Virus record (IMG/VR): IMGVR_UViG_3300048590_000304
Span: 1 to 41,569 of that record
DNA length: 41,569 nt
Reading direction: 5' to 3' (one strand)
Source: a virus
Below the pieces are notes generated by a model, which had not been told where the DNA came from, searched no databases, and worked only from the letters and a program-made list of their open reading frames with translations. This document shows, in pieces, positions 21,824-29,834 of this stretch; within the stretch, counting starts at the first letter, position 1, and every line of letters begins with the position of its first letter. The translations under genes were made by a program, and so were the position numbers.

Positions 21824-22566
21824 CAGGACCCGCTGGCCAGCAGGTCGGTGCGCTTGGGCGCGCCTTGCCCTTGGAACGTCCAGGACGCGTCCAGCACGCC
21901 GGTGGCGGGGGCGTCGACCTGGTAGGAACGGATGCGGGCGCGGCCTTCGTACACGCGCGCGGGGTCGCCCGCCTCGTCGGCGTACACGACCTTCACCCAC
22001 ACTTCGCGCTCTTGGAACGAACCGGCCTCGACCTGCGCCAGCGCGTGGTCGCCCGCCTTGTAGCGGCCGGTGCGGGGGATGCTCCAGCCTTTCGACGTGG
22101 CTTCGTCCTCGTCCCACACGGCCCCAGCGAACCGCGCCTCATACGACGCGGGCGTGAGGGTGTTCACGTTGTCGTTCACGGCCAGGTTCGCCGACTCGGT
22201 GCCCAGCACCCGGTGCAGTTGATCCCACACCGCGGTGTAGTCGTCGGCGATCCCGGCGGGGATGCCCGGCTGGTCGCCCGCGACGGCGTCGACGGGCACC
22301 GCGCTGGGCGTGCTGGTGATCGTCGTATCGGCCGTGACGCGCACCAGGACCGTGTCGGCCCCGTCGGTGAACGCCAGAATCAGGTTCTTGCGCAGGGTGT
22401 AGGACCCCGACGCCACGGCCAGGTTCAGGCTCAGGGCCCCAGCGGCGGCGGTGGTGCCGACGGTGATGGTGATGTCGGCGGGTTCGGTCGCCAGCGCGCC
22501 GATGGCCACGGCGTCGCTGACGAACACTTCGGTGTTGCGTCCACGGGCGAACGTCAGCAGGCTCAT
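21823..22566 (-). CDS. Major tail (tube) protein, SGS C-terminus (247 aa)
   Basis: Position between the tail-terminator gene and the chaperones, and size, fit the tube subunit. The sequence starts MSLLTFARGRNTEVFVSD; the middle contains an inserted beta domain (ADITITVGTTAAAGALSLNLAVASGSYTLRKNLILAFTDG), and the end has RVYEGRARIRSYQVDAPATGVLDASWTFQGQGAPKRTDLL-ASGS. The phrase 'W.F.GQG.P' near the end is common in tube proteins. ATG at 22566 with AGGAGA upstream. The C-terminal Ser-Gly-Ser matches the capsid protein. Confidence 0.8.
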   Translation of the reverse strand: MSLLTFARGRNTEVFVSDAVAIGALATEPADITITVGTTAAAGALSLNLAVASGSYTLRKNLILAFTDGADTVLVRVTADTTITSTPSAVPVDAVAGDQPGIPAGIADDYTAVWDQLHRVLGTESANLAVNDNVNTLTPASYEARFAGAVWDEDEATSKGWSIPRTGRYKAGDHALAQVEAGSFQEREVWVKVVYADEAGDPARVYEGRARIRSYQVDAPATGVLDASWTFQGQGAPKRTDLLASGS

Positions 22567-22574
22567 GCGTTCTC

Positions 22575-22958
22575 CTATTCGGTGATCGTCAGGATCACCT
22601 GGCGCAGCATGCCCAGCCGGTCGTCCGCCGGTAGGGGCACAGGTGCGGGGGCTCGGAACGTGGCGACGACCCTACCCGTGGCCGATTGTAGCGCCCCGGC
22701 GGGCGTGCCGTCGTGTTCGCTCAGGCGCACCGTCCAGGACCGCCCGATGCCGACCTCGTGCCGGTACGCGGGCAGGACCTCCAGCGTCGGCAGGTCGTCC
22801 ACGTGCGCCTCCAGGCCGGTGCAGGTGATCGACTCGGGCAGGTCGCCGTACCCCACGGCGGGCCGGTCGAACGCGGGGCCCAGGTCGGGGTCGCGGTACG
22901 TGCCGACCAGGTCGGCCAGCAGCACCCGCAGCCGCTGCGCCAGTTCGGGGCCGGTCAT
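22575..22958 (-). CDS. Tail terminator-like protein (127 aa)
   Basis: By order (after the gp10-like protein and before the tube protein) this is the tail terminator or completion protein. It starts with an amphipathic helix (GPELAQRLRVLLADLVGTYRDP) and continues as beta strands (VLPAYRHEVGIGRSWTVRLSEHD, GRVVATFRAPAPVPLP, RQVILTITE), the alpha-beta pattern of that family. ATG at 22958 overlaps the previous stop (ATGA). Confidence 0.65.
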   Translation of the reverse strand: MTGPELAQRLRVLLADLVGTYRDPDLGPAFDRPAVGYGDLPESITCTGLEAHVDDLPTLEVLPAYRHEVGIGRSWTVRLSEHDGTPAGALQSATGRVVATFRAPAPVPLPADDRLGMLRQVILTITE

Positions 22959-23425
22959 GCCTCACCCCGCGGCAGGGCCTGCAGGCGACGCAGGTACGCG
23001 CCGGTGAACACGCGCTGCATGCGGTCGCGCACGGGCACCAGGTAGATGTTCCGTGCCGGGTACGTCTTGATCCCGGCGGCCGTTTTCTGCCGGTACCCCA
23101 GCAGCACGGGCGCGGCGTACGCCACGCTGACGGTGTGCAGCCAGGCGACGTCCAGGCCGCCGGGGGCCTGGGGTTCGGGCTCGGCCGTGATCGACGACCG
23201 CAGGCGGCCGCTGTCGACCACGTCGCGGGTGGTGGGGTCGTTCGGCCAGGGCCACTTCGTCCTGGACGCCTCGGCCTTGGCGGCGCTGTCCACGAACTGG
23301 TTGGCCTCGGCGAACGCTTCTTGCGCGGCGTCCAGCAGCGCGTCGGCGTTGACCTGGATGGTCCACTCGCCACCCGGCCCGGTGATGCGGATGTTCGACT
23401 GGATGCCGCTGCGTCGGATGCTCAC
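22955..23425 (-). CDS. HK97-gp10-like head-tail joining protein (156 aa)
   Basis: The middle carries DALLDAAQEAFAEANQFVDSAAKAEASRTKWPWPNDPTTRDVVDSGRLRSSI, the 'tG.LR.SI' feature of HK97 gp10-like tail-completion proteins, followed by strands VAYAAPVLLGYRQ and a C-terminal basic helix (RMQRVFTGAYLRRLQAL). I chose the GTG at 23425, with GGAGGG upstream and a GTGA overlap; an in-frame ATG lies 15 bases further up. Confidence 0.75.
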   Translation of the reverse strand: MSIRRSGIQSNIRITGPGGEWTIQVNADALLDAAQEAFAEANQFVDSAAKAEASRTKWPWPNDPTTRDVVDSGRLRSSITAEPEPQAPGGLDVAWLHTVSVAYAAPVLLGYRQKTAAGIKTYPARNIYLVPVRDRMQRVFTGAYLRRLQALPRGEA

Positions 23426-23820
23426 GGTGCCGCCCTCCATGCGCCGTACAGCACGCTCCCCAACGCCTCGGCCACGGGCGACAGGGTTTCGGCGGGGCGG
23501 TCCACGATGCGCAGCACGCCGTCCTGGCCTTCGTACGTCATGGCGAACTCGACGCCGGGCACGACGTTGGCGGGCGCGCTCATGGGGTCCACGCAGGTGA
23601 TGGTCAGCAGCGCGCCGACTAGGCTTGCGCCGACCTGTTCGCGCAGGCTGTTGTACTTGCCGACGGGGGCGGGGTCGGCGATCACGACCAGCGCCTGTTC
23701 CTCGGTGGGGTACACGGGCTGGCCCGCGGCGTCGTACTCGATCACGTCGGGCGACACGGGCGGCACCCGCACCTGCCGGGTGATCGTCACCGTGGCGAAC
23801 ACGCCAGCGAACGGGCTCAC
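23422..23820 (-). CDS. Head-closure-like connector protein (132 aa)
   Basis: Order suggests a head-closure or head-tail adaptor. The chain is beta-rich (FATVTITRQVRVPPVSPDVIEYDAAGQ, ALVVIADPAPVG, VGALLTITCVDPM, VEFAMTYEGQDGVLRIVDRPAE), a small barrel pattern usual for stopper proteins. The start is GTG at 23820 with a GTGA overlap; the upstream extension is noise. No specific motif identifies it further. Confidence 0.6.
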   Translation of the reverse strand: MSPFAGVFATVTITRQVRVPPVSPDVIEYDAAGQPVYPTEEQALVVIADPAPVGKYNSLREQVGASLVGALLTITCVDPMSAPANVVPGVEFAMTYEGQDGVLRIVDRPAETLSPVAEALGSVLYGAWRAAP

Positions 23821-24170
23821 CACGTGGCCACCACCGCACCGCCCGCGTCGGCGGGCCACGCGTCGGGCACGTCCAGGCCCAGGCTGGCGTCGACGCGCGC
23901 CTGCTGCTGCAGGTACGCGTTCACCGCGTCGCCAGGGTCGCTGTACTCCAGCGCCGCGCCACTGGCCCCGCGCAGGCTCACGTACGCGTTCCACTGCGTG
24001 CTGAACAGGTGCGCCAGCACCACGTACGGCCGGTACACGTCGTCGCCGTCCGCGTCCGTGCCCTTGCTCAGGTCCAGCAGGGTCTCGGCCTCATCCGCGC
24101 TGGCGAACGGGGCGCGGGCCTGCACCAGCGCCAGCGCGTCGGCGGGGTCGGTCCAGTCGATCAGGGGCAT
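23817..24170 (-). CDS. Head-tail adaptor-like protein (117 aa)
   Basis: An all-helical protein (DPADALALVQARAPFASADEAETLLDLSKG, YRPYVVLAHLFSTQWNAYVSLRGASGA, DAVNAYLQQQARVDASLGLD) in the usual place of the gp6/gp15-type adaptor next to the connector genes. The helical character and the pattern 'RPY...A..L' with a later 'ADA' end fit this family broadly. ATG at 24170 has AGGAGG upstream. Confidence 0.7.
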   Translation of the reverse strand: MPLIDWTDPADALALVQARAPFASADEAETLLDLSKGTDADGDDVYRPYVVLAHLFSTQWNAYVSLRGASGAALEYSDPGDAVNAYLQQQARVDASLGLDVPDAWPADAGGAVVATW

Positions 24171-24179
24171 GCGTTCCTC

Positions 24180-25127
24180 CTACGCGCCGACGGCGGCGAC
24201 GATGGCCTGCGCGGCCCGGTCGGCGGCGTGGCCGTCGACGTGAGCATAGGCCATCGCCACGGCGGCCGCGCGCGCCTGCCTGGCGGCGTACGTGTTCCTG
24301 AGCGCCTGACGCACCCCAGCGCGCACGTCCTCGGGCTGGTCGACGTGCGGCCCCAAGCGGCTGCCCGCCCAGAACCGCAGGCCGTGGTGAACGTCGCGGC
24401 GGTAGATGCGGTGGTTCAGCACCACCACCGGGCGGCCGGTGCTGGCGAACTCGTACATCGTGCTGCTGTTGTCGCACGCGTACACGCTGGCGCGCTGCAG
24501 GACGCTGTCGAAGTCGGGCACGAACTCGATCCCGGCCGCTTCGTACCGCGGTGCCAGCGTCCCGGCGATGCGCGGGTGCGCGTGCCCCAGGATGCGCCAC
24601 CCCTGCCGATGCAGGTCCAGGAACGCGGGCAGGTACCGCGCCCACGCGCTGCGTGTCTCGGGGGCCACCATGCAGTCCCAGTGGAACGACACCGCCACCG
24701 TCGGCGGGTCGGTCAGATTGGGCGTGCGGTCGCCGCGGTGCCACGGGTCCATCTTGGGCACCCCGACCTGCACCTGCGGCACGCGGCTGCCTGCCTCACG
24801 GTACGCGCTGGCGGCGGCGGGGCCGGGCAGCACGTACAGGATCACGCCCGCGCGGTTGCGGCCACCCGCGTACGACGTGTGCCCCAGCAGGCGGCCGTCC
24901 TGGCCGCGGTACGTCTGGCCCGCGCCGTGTTCCATCAGGATGATGGGCCGCGCGTGGCCGCGGGCGGCGTTCAGGTCGCCGAACGATGCGACGACGGTGG
25001 GCCGGTCGCTGATGGTCAGGGCCGCGCGGGTGGTCATGAAGGCGCCCCGGTGGTCGGCCGGTAGGGCCTCCCACACGGGGCGCAGGTGATCAGCGAAGTG
25101 CCGCTCGGTCGCCAGGAAGTCGACCAC
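24180..25127 (-). CDS. CDP-glycerol glycerophosphotransferase-like (GT-B) enzyme in the head operon
   Basis: A 315-residue protein resembling TagB/TagF-type glycerophosphotransferases. Conserved-looking parts: IILMEHGAGQTY (His67, the usual N-terminal HG), then VPDFDSVLQRASVYACDNSSTMYEFASTGRPVVVLNHRIYRR (about 203-243), matching the 'D.SS..ydf...grPvv' donor-site motif. Related enzymes move glycerol-phosphate or sugars from nucleotide carriers. No membrane segment is visible, so it should be cytoplasmic. The GTG at 25127 follows the previous stop by five bases without a clear ribosome-binding site. Being encoded between capsid and connector genes suggests action on virion parts; host wall modification is the alternative. 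Confidence 0.75.
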   Translation of the reverse strand: MVDFLATERHFADHLRPVWEALPADHRGAFMTTRAALTISDRPTVVASFGDLNAARGHARPIILMEHGAGQTYRGQDGRLLGHTSYAGGRNRAGVILYVLPGPAAASAYREAGSRVPQVQVGVPKMDPWHRGDRTPNLTDPPTVAVSFHWDCMVAPETRSAWARYLPAFLDLHRQGWRILGHAHPRIAGTLAPRYEAAGIEFVPDFDSVLQRASVYACDNSSTMYEFASTGRPVVVLNHRIYRRDVHHGLRFWAGSRLGPHVDQPEDVRAGVRQALRNTYAARQARAAAVAMAYAHVDGHAADRAAQAIVAAVGA

Positions 25128-25132
25128 GTCGG

Positions 25133-25489
25133 TCAGGCGGGCGGGTCCTGCGGCGGGTCCTTGGCCGGAGCGACGGCTGCCTGCAGCGCGTCGATCAGGT
25201 CGGCCTTCGTGCCCCGCGGGCCCAAGTCCACGCCATGCTGCGCGGCCAGTTCCCTGATCTGCGGCACGGTGAGCACCGTCAGGTCCTCGGGCAGCGTCGC
25301 CTCCTGGGCGGGCTTGCTCTCGGTGCCTGGCCAGACGCGCCACCCCCGGGCGATCAGGTCGGCGGCCACCGTGTCGTCGGCGACCTCGGCCGCGGCGACC
25401 GTCCGCCCGTCCAGGCGCGCGGGCGCGAACTGCAGGCGCGTGCGCCGGTCGGTCTTGCGTTCGTACTGCGGGTGGTACAGCCGCGGCAT
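25133..25489 (-). CDS. SAP/HeH-like domain protein next to the capsid gene (118 aa)
   Basis: The C-terminal part, LTVPQIRELAAQHGVDLGPRGTKADLIDALQAAV, is a helix-extended-helix (SAP, HeH or Rho-N-like) motif, often found in small proteins after phage capsid genes. The N-terminal half is basic (YERKTDRRTRLQFAPARL). It may be a head accessory protein contacting DNA or the capsid interior. ATG at 25489 with AGGAGG upstream. The C-terminus is Pro-rich (PAKDPPQDPPA). Confidence 0.75.
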   Translation of the reverse strand: MPRLYHPQYERKTDRRTRLQFAPARLDGRTVAAAEVADDTVAADLIARGWRVWPGTESKPAQEATLPEDLTVLTVPQIRELAAQHGVDLGPRGTKADLIDALQAAVAPAKDPPQDPPA

Positions 25490-25503
25490 GCGTCAGCCTC
25501 CTA

Positions 25504-26529
25504 TCAGGACCCGCTGCCCGACGGCAGCGCCAGGCCGGTGATCTTGCCGTGCATCCACTCGGCCCCGTAGTCGATGCCCAACTGGCCGTACACCTGCCAG
25601 TCCATGCTCGACCCGGTGCGCGCCAGCGGCTCGACCAGGATGGTCTCGCCTTCGACGGGCAGGTAGCGGCCGCGGACGGGCGTCGGGTTCACCAGCACCA
25701 GGGTGTCGGTGGGAATGTCGACGTCGTACGCGCCCTGCGCGGGCACGTTCAGCACGCCGAACGGCGTGAAGTACGTGCGGGTCATCAGGCCGCCGATCAT
25801 GCGGTCCTCGCCCTGCCGGAAGTCCGTGGCGTACGCCGCGTTCAGCGCGCGCAACTGCGTGGGGTGGACGCCCACCAGCAGGCCGACCTCGGGCTGCACG
25901 CCGCTGTCCACGATCATGCGCTCGTACAGCCGCTCAATCAGGGTGCTGGACAGGGTCGCACCCGCGGCGTCCAGGACCGCGGTGCTGATGGCGGGGATGA
26001 TGCCGCGCATCTGCAGCGCCGACGCGGTGGGGTTCGCGGGCGCGGCGTACGCGCCGTTCCACGCGCTGTAGTTGTAGTCGCGGGCCACCTTCTTCAGCGC
26101 CAGTTCCAACTGCCGCTGCGGCACCGCGCTGTACTCGAACGGATCGGTGCTGCCCTGCGACAGCACGCCGTCGGCGCTCATGCGCCCCCGCTCGGACGCG
26201 GCCAGCATCGTGACGCTGACCTTCTCGTGGAACAACTGCACCACGTTCTCGTCCTGGTCGGGGGTGTACGTGTTCGCCGTCGGGGCGTTCGCGCCCTCCA
26301 GGATGGCGGGCTGCGTGGGGGTCGGCAGGTCGTAGTCGACCGTCAGGGGGAACTTGGACTGAACCGTGGGGGCCCAGCCGTTCCCAACGATCTGACCCTC
26401 GCCCATGGGCGACGCCTGGTACCCGCCGATCATCTTCAGCAGCAGGTTGGGGCGTTCGCCGAACAGGCGAAGGGTTCCCAGCAGGCCCTCGGCGTTCTGG
26501 GTGGTGGTGCGGGCGGCGGTTACGGGCAT
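25504..26529 (-). CDS. Major capsid protein, SGSGS C-terminus (341 aa)
   Basis: Size and place (after the scaffold gene) identify the HK97-fold capsid subunit, possibly near the SU10-type group. Features: NAEGLLGTLRLFGERPNLLLKMIGGY at the start, VQLFHEKVSVTMLAASERGRMS, a central helix LELALKKVARDYNYSAWNG, LLVGVHPTQLRALNAAYATDFRQGEDRMIGGLMTRTYFTPFGVLNVPA, and DTLVLVNPTPVRGRYLPVEGETILVEPLA. It ends LALPSGSGS. ATG at 26529 with TAGGAG upstream. It should be the most highly expressed late gene. Confidence 0.9.
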   Translation of the reverse strand: MPVTAARTTTQNAEGLLGTLRLFGERPNLLLKMIGGYQASPMGEGQIVGNGWAPTVQSKFPLTVDYDLPTPTQPAILEGANAPTANTYTPDQDENVVQLFHEKVSVTMLAASERGRMSADGVLSQGSTDPFEYSAVPQRQLELALKKVARDYNYSAWNGAYAAPANPTASALQMRGIIPAISTAVLDAAGATLSSTLIERLYERMIVDSGVQPEVGLLVGVHPTQLRALNAAYATDFRQGEDRMIGGLMTRTYFTPFGVLNVPAQGAYDVDIPTDTLVLVNPTPVRGRYLPVEGETILVEPLARTGSSMDWQVYGQLGIDYGAEWMHGKITGLALPSGSGS

Positions 26530-26538
26530 GCTCTACTC

Positions 26539-27186
26539 CTACGGTTTGGCTCGCCGGGCGGCCATGCGGGCTGCCTCGGCGGCGGCGTACGCTCCGACGT
26601 CACCAGATGCCAGGGCCTGTGCGGCCTTGTCCTGGGGGTTCGGGCGTCGTGCCGGGATGCCTGCCGCGCCACTGACGCGGGCGGGCGGTGGTGCCGCGGG
26701 GGCGGCGGCCTGGGGCGCGTACTCGGGGAAGTCCGCGCGGATGCGCTCCAGGTCTGGGGTGTTGCCGTCGAAGTACGCGGTTGGGTCGTCCATCAGGCGC
26801 AGGACGCGGTCGGGGTGGTTCACCTTGCCCGCCAGGGCCACCAGCCGTTCGGCGCGCTGCACGCGGGCCTCGGCGTCGGCTTGCACCTGGGCGGCCTTGC
26901 GTTCGGCCTCCTTGGCGCGTTCCTCGGCGGTCAGGGCGGCCTTCCTGCGTTCCTCTGCCTCTGCCTCCTGCTGTGCCTTCATGGCCTGCAGTTCGGTGCG
27001 CGCCTTGGCGGCCTGGCGGTTCGCGCGGCGGATGGCAGCGCGGACATGCTCGGGCAGGTCGTCGCCACTGGTGCCGTCGTCGTCCGTGCCGTCGTCGTCA
27101 CCGGCGGCCGCGTGGGCCTTCGTCAGCGCGTCGTCGTCTGCGGTGTCGGCCCGCACCTGGCGGGTCGTCGTGGTCATGTCGGGCAT
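26539..27186 (-). CDS. Capsid scaffold protein (215 aa)
   Basis: A highly charged, helical protein of scaffold type. An acidic start (DDDGTDDDGTSGDDLPEHV) leads into a long coiled coil (NRQAAKARTELQAMKAQQEAEAEERRKAALTAEERAKEAERKAAQVQ), then a C-terminal part with RLMDDPTAYFDGNTPDLERIRADFPEYAP and a basic end (ARMAARRAKP) that would bind the capsid subunit. This layout matches DUF4355-type scaffolds. ATG at 27186 with AGGAGG upstream. Confidence 0.85.
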   Translation of the reverse strand: MPDMTTTTRQVRADTADDDALTKAHAAAGDDDGTDDDGTSGDDLPEHVRAAIRRANRQAAKARTELQAMKAQQEAEAEERRKAALTAEERAKEAERKAAQVQADAEARVQRAERLVALAGKVNHPDRVLRLMDDPTAYFDGNTPDLERIRADFPEYAPQAAAPAAPPPARVSGAAGIPARRPNPQDKAAQALASGDVGAYAAAEAARMAARRAKP

Positions 27187-27264
27187 GTTGCGCACCTCCT
27201 GGATGCGTCGGGCGGATGGGGGCGACCGCGTCGCGCCTGGCGATCTGGCCGTGGCCGTCACCGG

Positions 27265-27293
27265 ATGGTACAGCATCGGCGGGCGGGGGCGTA
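27265..27293 (-). promoter_or_regulatory. Possible degenerate promoter before the scaffold gene
   Basis: In the 123-bp gap before the scaffold gene the minus strand has TACCAT (27270-27265) with TACGCC 17 bp upstream. The -10 matches the P2/P3/P5 type but the -35 does not. Nothing else is recognisable in this gap apart from the AGGAGG site of the scaffold gene. Confidence 0.3.
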
Positions 27294-27309
27294 CACGTCA
27301 GGCGGATGA

Positions 27310-28302
27310 TCACGCGGCGGCCGCCAGCCGCTCCAGCGCGTCGCGGCCTTCGTCGGGCGTCCACAGGGGCCGCACGCGTTCGCCGTACGGCTGCCCGGCG
27401 TCGCCCCTGAACCGTCGCTCGAACGGCGCGGGGCCGTCCAGCGGCTTCGTGCCCGCGGCGCGCATGGTGTCCAGGGTTTCGGCGCGCAGGCCCTGCAGTT
27501 CGTCCAGCGGCAGGCCACCGTCCAGCACCCACTCGGGCCTGAAGGGTGCCAGCACGCACCTGCACCGGGGGTGCAGCACTTCGATAGCTCGATCTGCGGG
27601 CAGCACTTCGCCCTGCCGCGGCGCGCACTGCCCGCACGTGCGGTCGTCGTCGGTCACGTACCTGATCACCAGGTCCACGCCCATGCTTGCGTACAACTCG
27701 CGCCTGGCGTCGGCCTGTGCGCTGTGCAGTTCGGTGTGCGTGATCATGTCGGCGCGGTCGGACAGTAGGCCGGTGGTCTGGCGGATGTCGCGGCTGACCT
27801 GCTGCCAGGATCGGCCGCGCGCCAGGCCGTCGACCACGGCCTGTTCGATGTTGCGCACGGTGTCGTCGGCGTACCTGTACAGGCGCAGGTTGGCGTTCCT
27901 GACGACGCCCGCGACGGCGCGGTGGTTCGTGGGGGTCGTCAGTTCGATGGCGTCACCGAACGCGCGCATGACGTCGACCACGACCGCCTGCGCCTGCACG
28001 CGAGCGGCGGCGGCGCGCGCCATCAGGCCCTCGGTGTACTGCGTGGGGTCGCCCAGGCGTCGGATGGCGGCGTCCAGTTCGTCCACCAGCGCCAGGGATC
28101 GGGCCAGCCTGAAGGATGCGCCGGGGTACAGGTCGGTGGGCCGTTGCGCCAGCGCCTGCAGGTACTGCGTCTGCACGTCACGCAGGACGCGCTGCAGGGC
28201 CTCCTGTAGCAGTTCGCGGGTGCGCACCATCTGCGCGGCCGTGAGGCTGTTCAGGCCGCGGTCGGCGCGGCGCATGATCACTTCCAGGTCGCGCAGGGCC
28301 AC
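27310..28302 (-). CDS. Head morphogenesis protein, SPP1 gp7/MuF-like (330 aa)
   Basis: The SPP1 gp7/MuF-type domain is clear: GLARGRSWQQVSRDIRQTTGLLSDRADMITHTELHSAQADARRELYASMGVDLVIRYVTDDDRTCGQCAPRQGEVL...LHPRCRCVLAPF, with the characteristic cysteines (DRTCGQC and HPRCRC) and the 'T.T.L' helix. The N-terminal 130 residues are helical. Such proteins are minor head components that enter with portal or DNA. The start is GTG at 28302, two bases after the portal stop; an in-frame ATG lies nine residues in. Confidence 0.88.
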   Translation of the reverse strand: MALRDLEVIMRRADRGLNSLTAAQMVRTRELLQEALQRVLRDVQTQYLQALAQRPTDLYPGASFRLARSLALVDELDAAIRRLGDPTQYTEGLMARAAAARVQAQAVVVDVMRAFGDAIELTTPTNHRAVAGVVRNANLRLYRYADDTVRNIEQAVVDGLARGRSWQQVSRDIRQTTGLLSDRADMITHTELHSAQADARRELYASMGVDLVIRYVTDDDRTCGQCAPRQGEVLPADRAIEVLHPRCRCVLAPFRPEWVLDGGLPLDELQGLRAETLDTMRAAGTKPLDGPAPFERRFRGDAGQPYGERVRPLWTPDEGRDALERLAAAA

Positions 28303-28304
28303 GA

Positions 28305-29822
28305 TCAGCCGTCAGCGGCCGCGTCGGGGTCGTCGTCCAGGCTGGTGTCCGCCAGCGCCGCGGTGGCCGCGGGGCCGGTGGGGCCTGCGGGCGGCAGCGG
28401 GCGTTCGTCCAGCGCCAGCCACCGCTCCAGTTCGGCGGTGGTGGTGTTCGGGTAGAACTGCTCCAACTCGCCCAGCGCCATGCGCCGACTGGTCGCGCCC
28501 ACGCGGTAGTCCTCGCGCACCTGCATGCTGATCGTGGTGCGCTTCAGTTCCCGGTCGGGCATCACGGTGACGCGCAGGCCGTCGTACTTGGGCAGGGGTC
28601 GCGCGCTGCCATCCTGCAGGCTCAGCAGGCCGCGCACGCCCGCGGTTAGGGCGTCGCCGACCAGGCGCGCCAGTTGGTCGGACGCTGTGGCATATGCCAC
28701 GTTCGCCTGCGTGTACGCCTCACCTGACGGGGCGTCGCCCGCGCCGGTGATCGGCAGCGCCAGCGCCTGCCTGAACCGCTCCAGCAGCGCCTGGCGTTCA
28801 TCGAACAGGGGCTGCAGGTCGCCGCTGCTGATGCGTTCGGCGCGCGCGCTGTCCTCACGGGCGCGCAGCACCGTGTTGGCCCCGATCCTGGACACCGTTT
28901 CCCACTTGCCCGACAGGGCCCAAACGGGGAACGCGTGGGACTGGCTGGTGCGCAGCACACGCATGTCCTGCGCGACGATCTGCCGCAGGGTGGGCATGTT
29001 CGCGCGACCCTCACCGATGGGCAGGCCGTACTGGTCGACATCGGCCCACACGATGGTGGGCATGGCCAGTTCGCCCTGGCCCTCCTGGGGGTACTGGTCG
29101 AACTCGCCACCGTCGGGGTCGTCGTCGCTGACCACGCCCAGGTCCCACGGCTGCAGCCGCTTGCGCCACACGCGCAGGGTGCGGTTCGTGAAGTCCCACA
29201 CCCTGATGTCGTACCTGATGCCGCGGCCCAGGTACGTGTCCACGTTGCCCAGCACCTGCATCAGGCCGACGGGGTCGCCGCCGACGTCGTCCTCAGACCA
29301 CAGCGGCTCCAGGTGGCCGCCCAGCACCTGCAGCGTCGGGGGTGGCTGATCCTCGGGGCGCATGCCGTCGGGCGCGTCGGCGTCGGTGATGGTGCCGCGC
29401 AGGACGGGCCACACGGCGGTGACGCCGTTCACCAGCAGGCCCTTGGCGGCGGCGTTGCTCCAGCGCATCATCGGCAGGTCGTCCAGGCGGGCGTCCAGTT
29501 CGTCGCTGGCGGCCTTGGCGGCGGCCTTCTCGGCGTCGGTGGCGTCGGGGCCGTCGGCCAGGGCCGCGTCCGACCAGGTGATGGTGCCGACGGCGGCCTG
29601 GCGGCGCAGGCGTAGGGCCATCGGGCCCATGTTCTGCACCTGCGCGGCGAACCGCTGGAAGTCGTCGTGCGCGTTCGATCCCTCGGTGAACGGCGGCAGC
29701 AGCCGGTCGGCGATGTATTCGGGGTCGCCTTCGTACCAGGACAGCGCGTCGGTGGTGGTCTGCACGCGCGCCTGCACGTCGCGCAGGAACCCGCGGATGT
29801 ACACAGACTGCAGGTCGATCAT
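28305..29822 (-). CDS. Portal protein (505 aa)
   Basis: Position after the large terminase and the size fit the portal. Recognisable parts: an N-terminal clip-type segment with TDALSWYEGDPEYIADRLLPPF, a beta-rich wing (TAVWPVLRGTITDADAP, LGRGIRYDIRVWDFTNRTLRVWRKRLQPWDL), a central region IVWADVDQYGLPIGEGRANMPTLRQIVAQDMRVLRTSQ, and a helical C-terminus with AYTQANVAYATASDQLARLVGDALTAGVRGLL. The end is acidic and flexible. ATG at 29822 with AGGAGG upstream. Confidence 0.85.
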   Translation of the reverse strand: MIDLQSVYIRGFLRDVQARVQTTTDALSWYEGDPEYIADRLLPPFTEGSNAHDDFQRFAAQVQNMGPMALRLRRQAAVGTITWSDAALADGPDATDAEKAAAKAASDELDARLDDLPMMRWSNAAAKGLLVNGVTAVWPVLRGTITDADAPDGMRPEDQPPPTLQVLGGHLEPLWSEDDVGGDPVGLMQVLGNVDTYLGRGIRYDIRVWDFTNRTLRVWRKRLQPWDLGVVSDDDPDGGEFDQYPQEGQGELAMPTIVWADVDQYGLPIGEGRANMPTLRQIVAQDMRVLRTSQSHAFPVWALSGKWETVSRIGANTVLRAREDSARAERISSGDLQPLFDERQALLERFRQALALPITGAGDAPSGEAYTQANVAYATASDQLARLVGDALTAGVRGLLSLQDGSARPLPKYDGLRVTVMPDRELKRTTISMQVREDYRVGATSRRMALGELEQFYPNTTTAELERWLALDERPLPPAGPTGPAATAALADTSLDDDPDAAADG

Positions 29823-29834
29823 GCGGCGGGCCTC

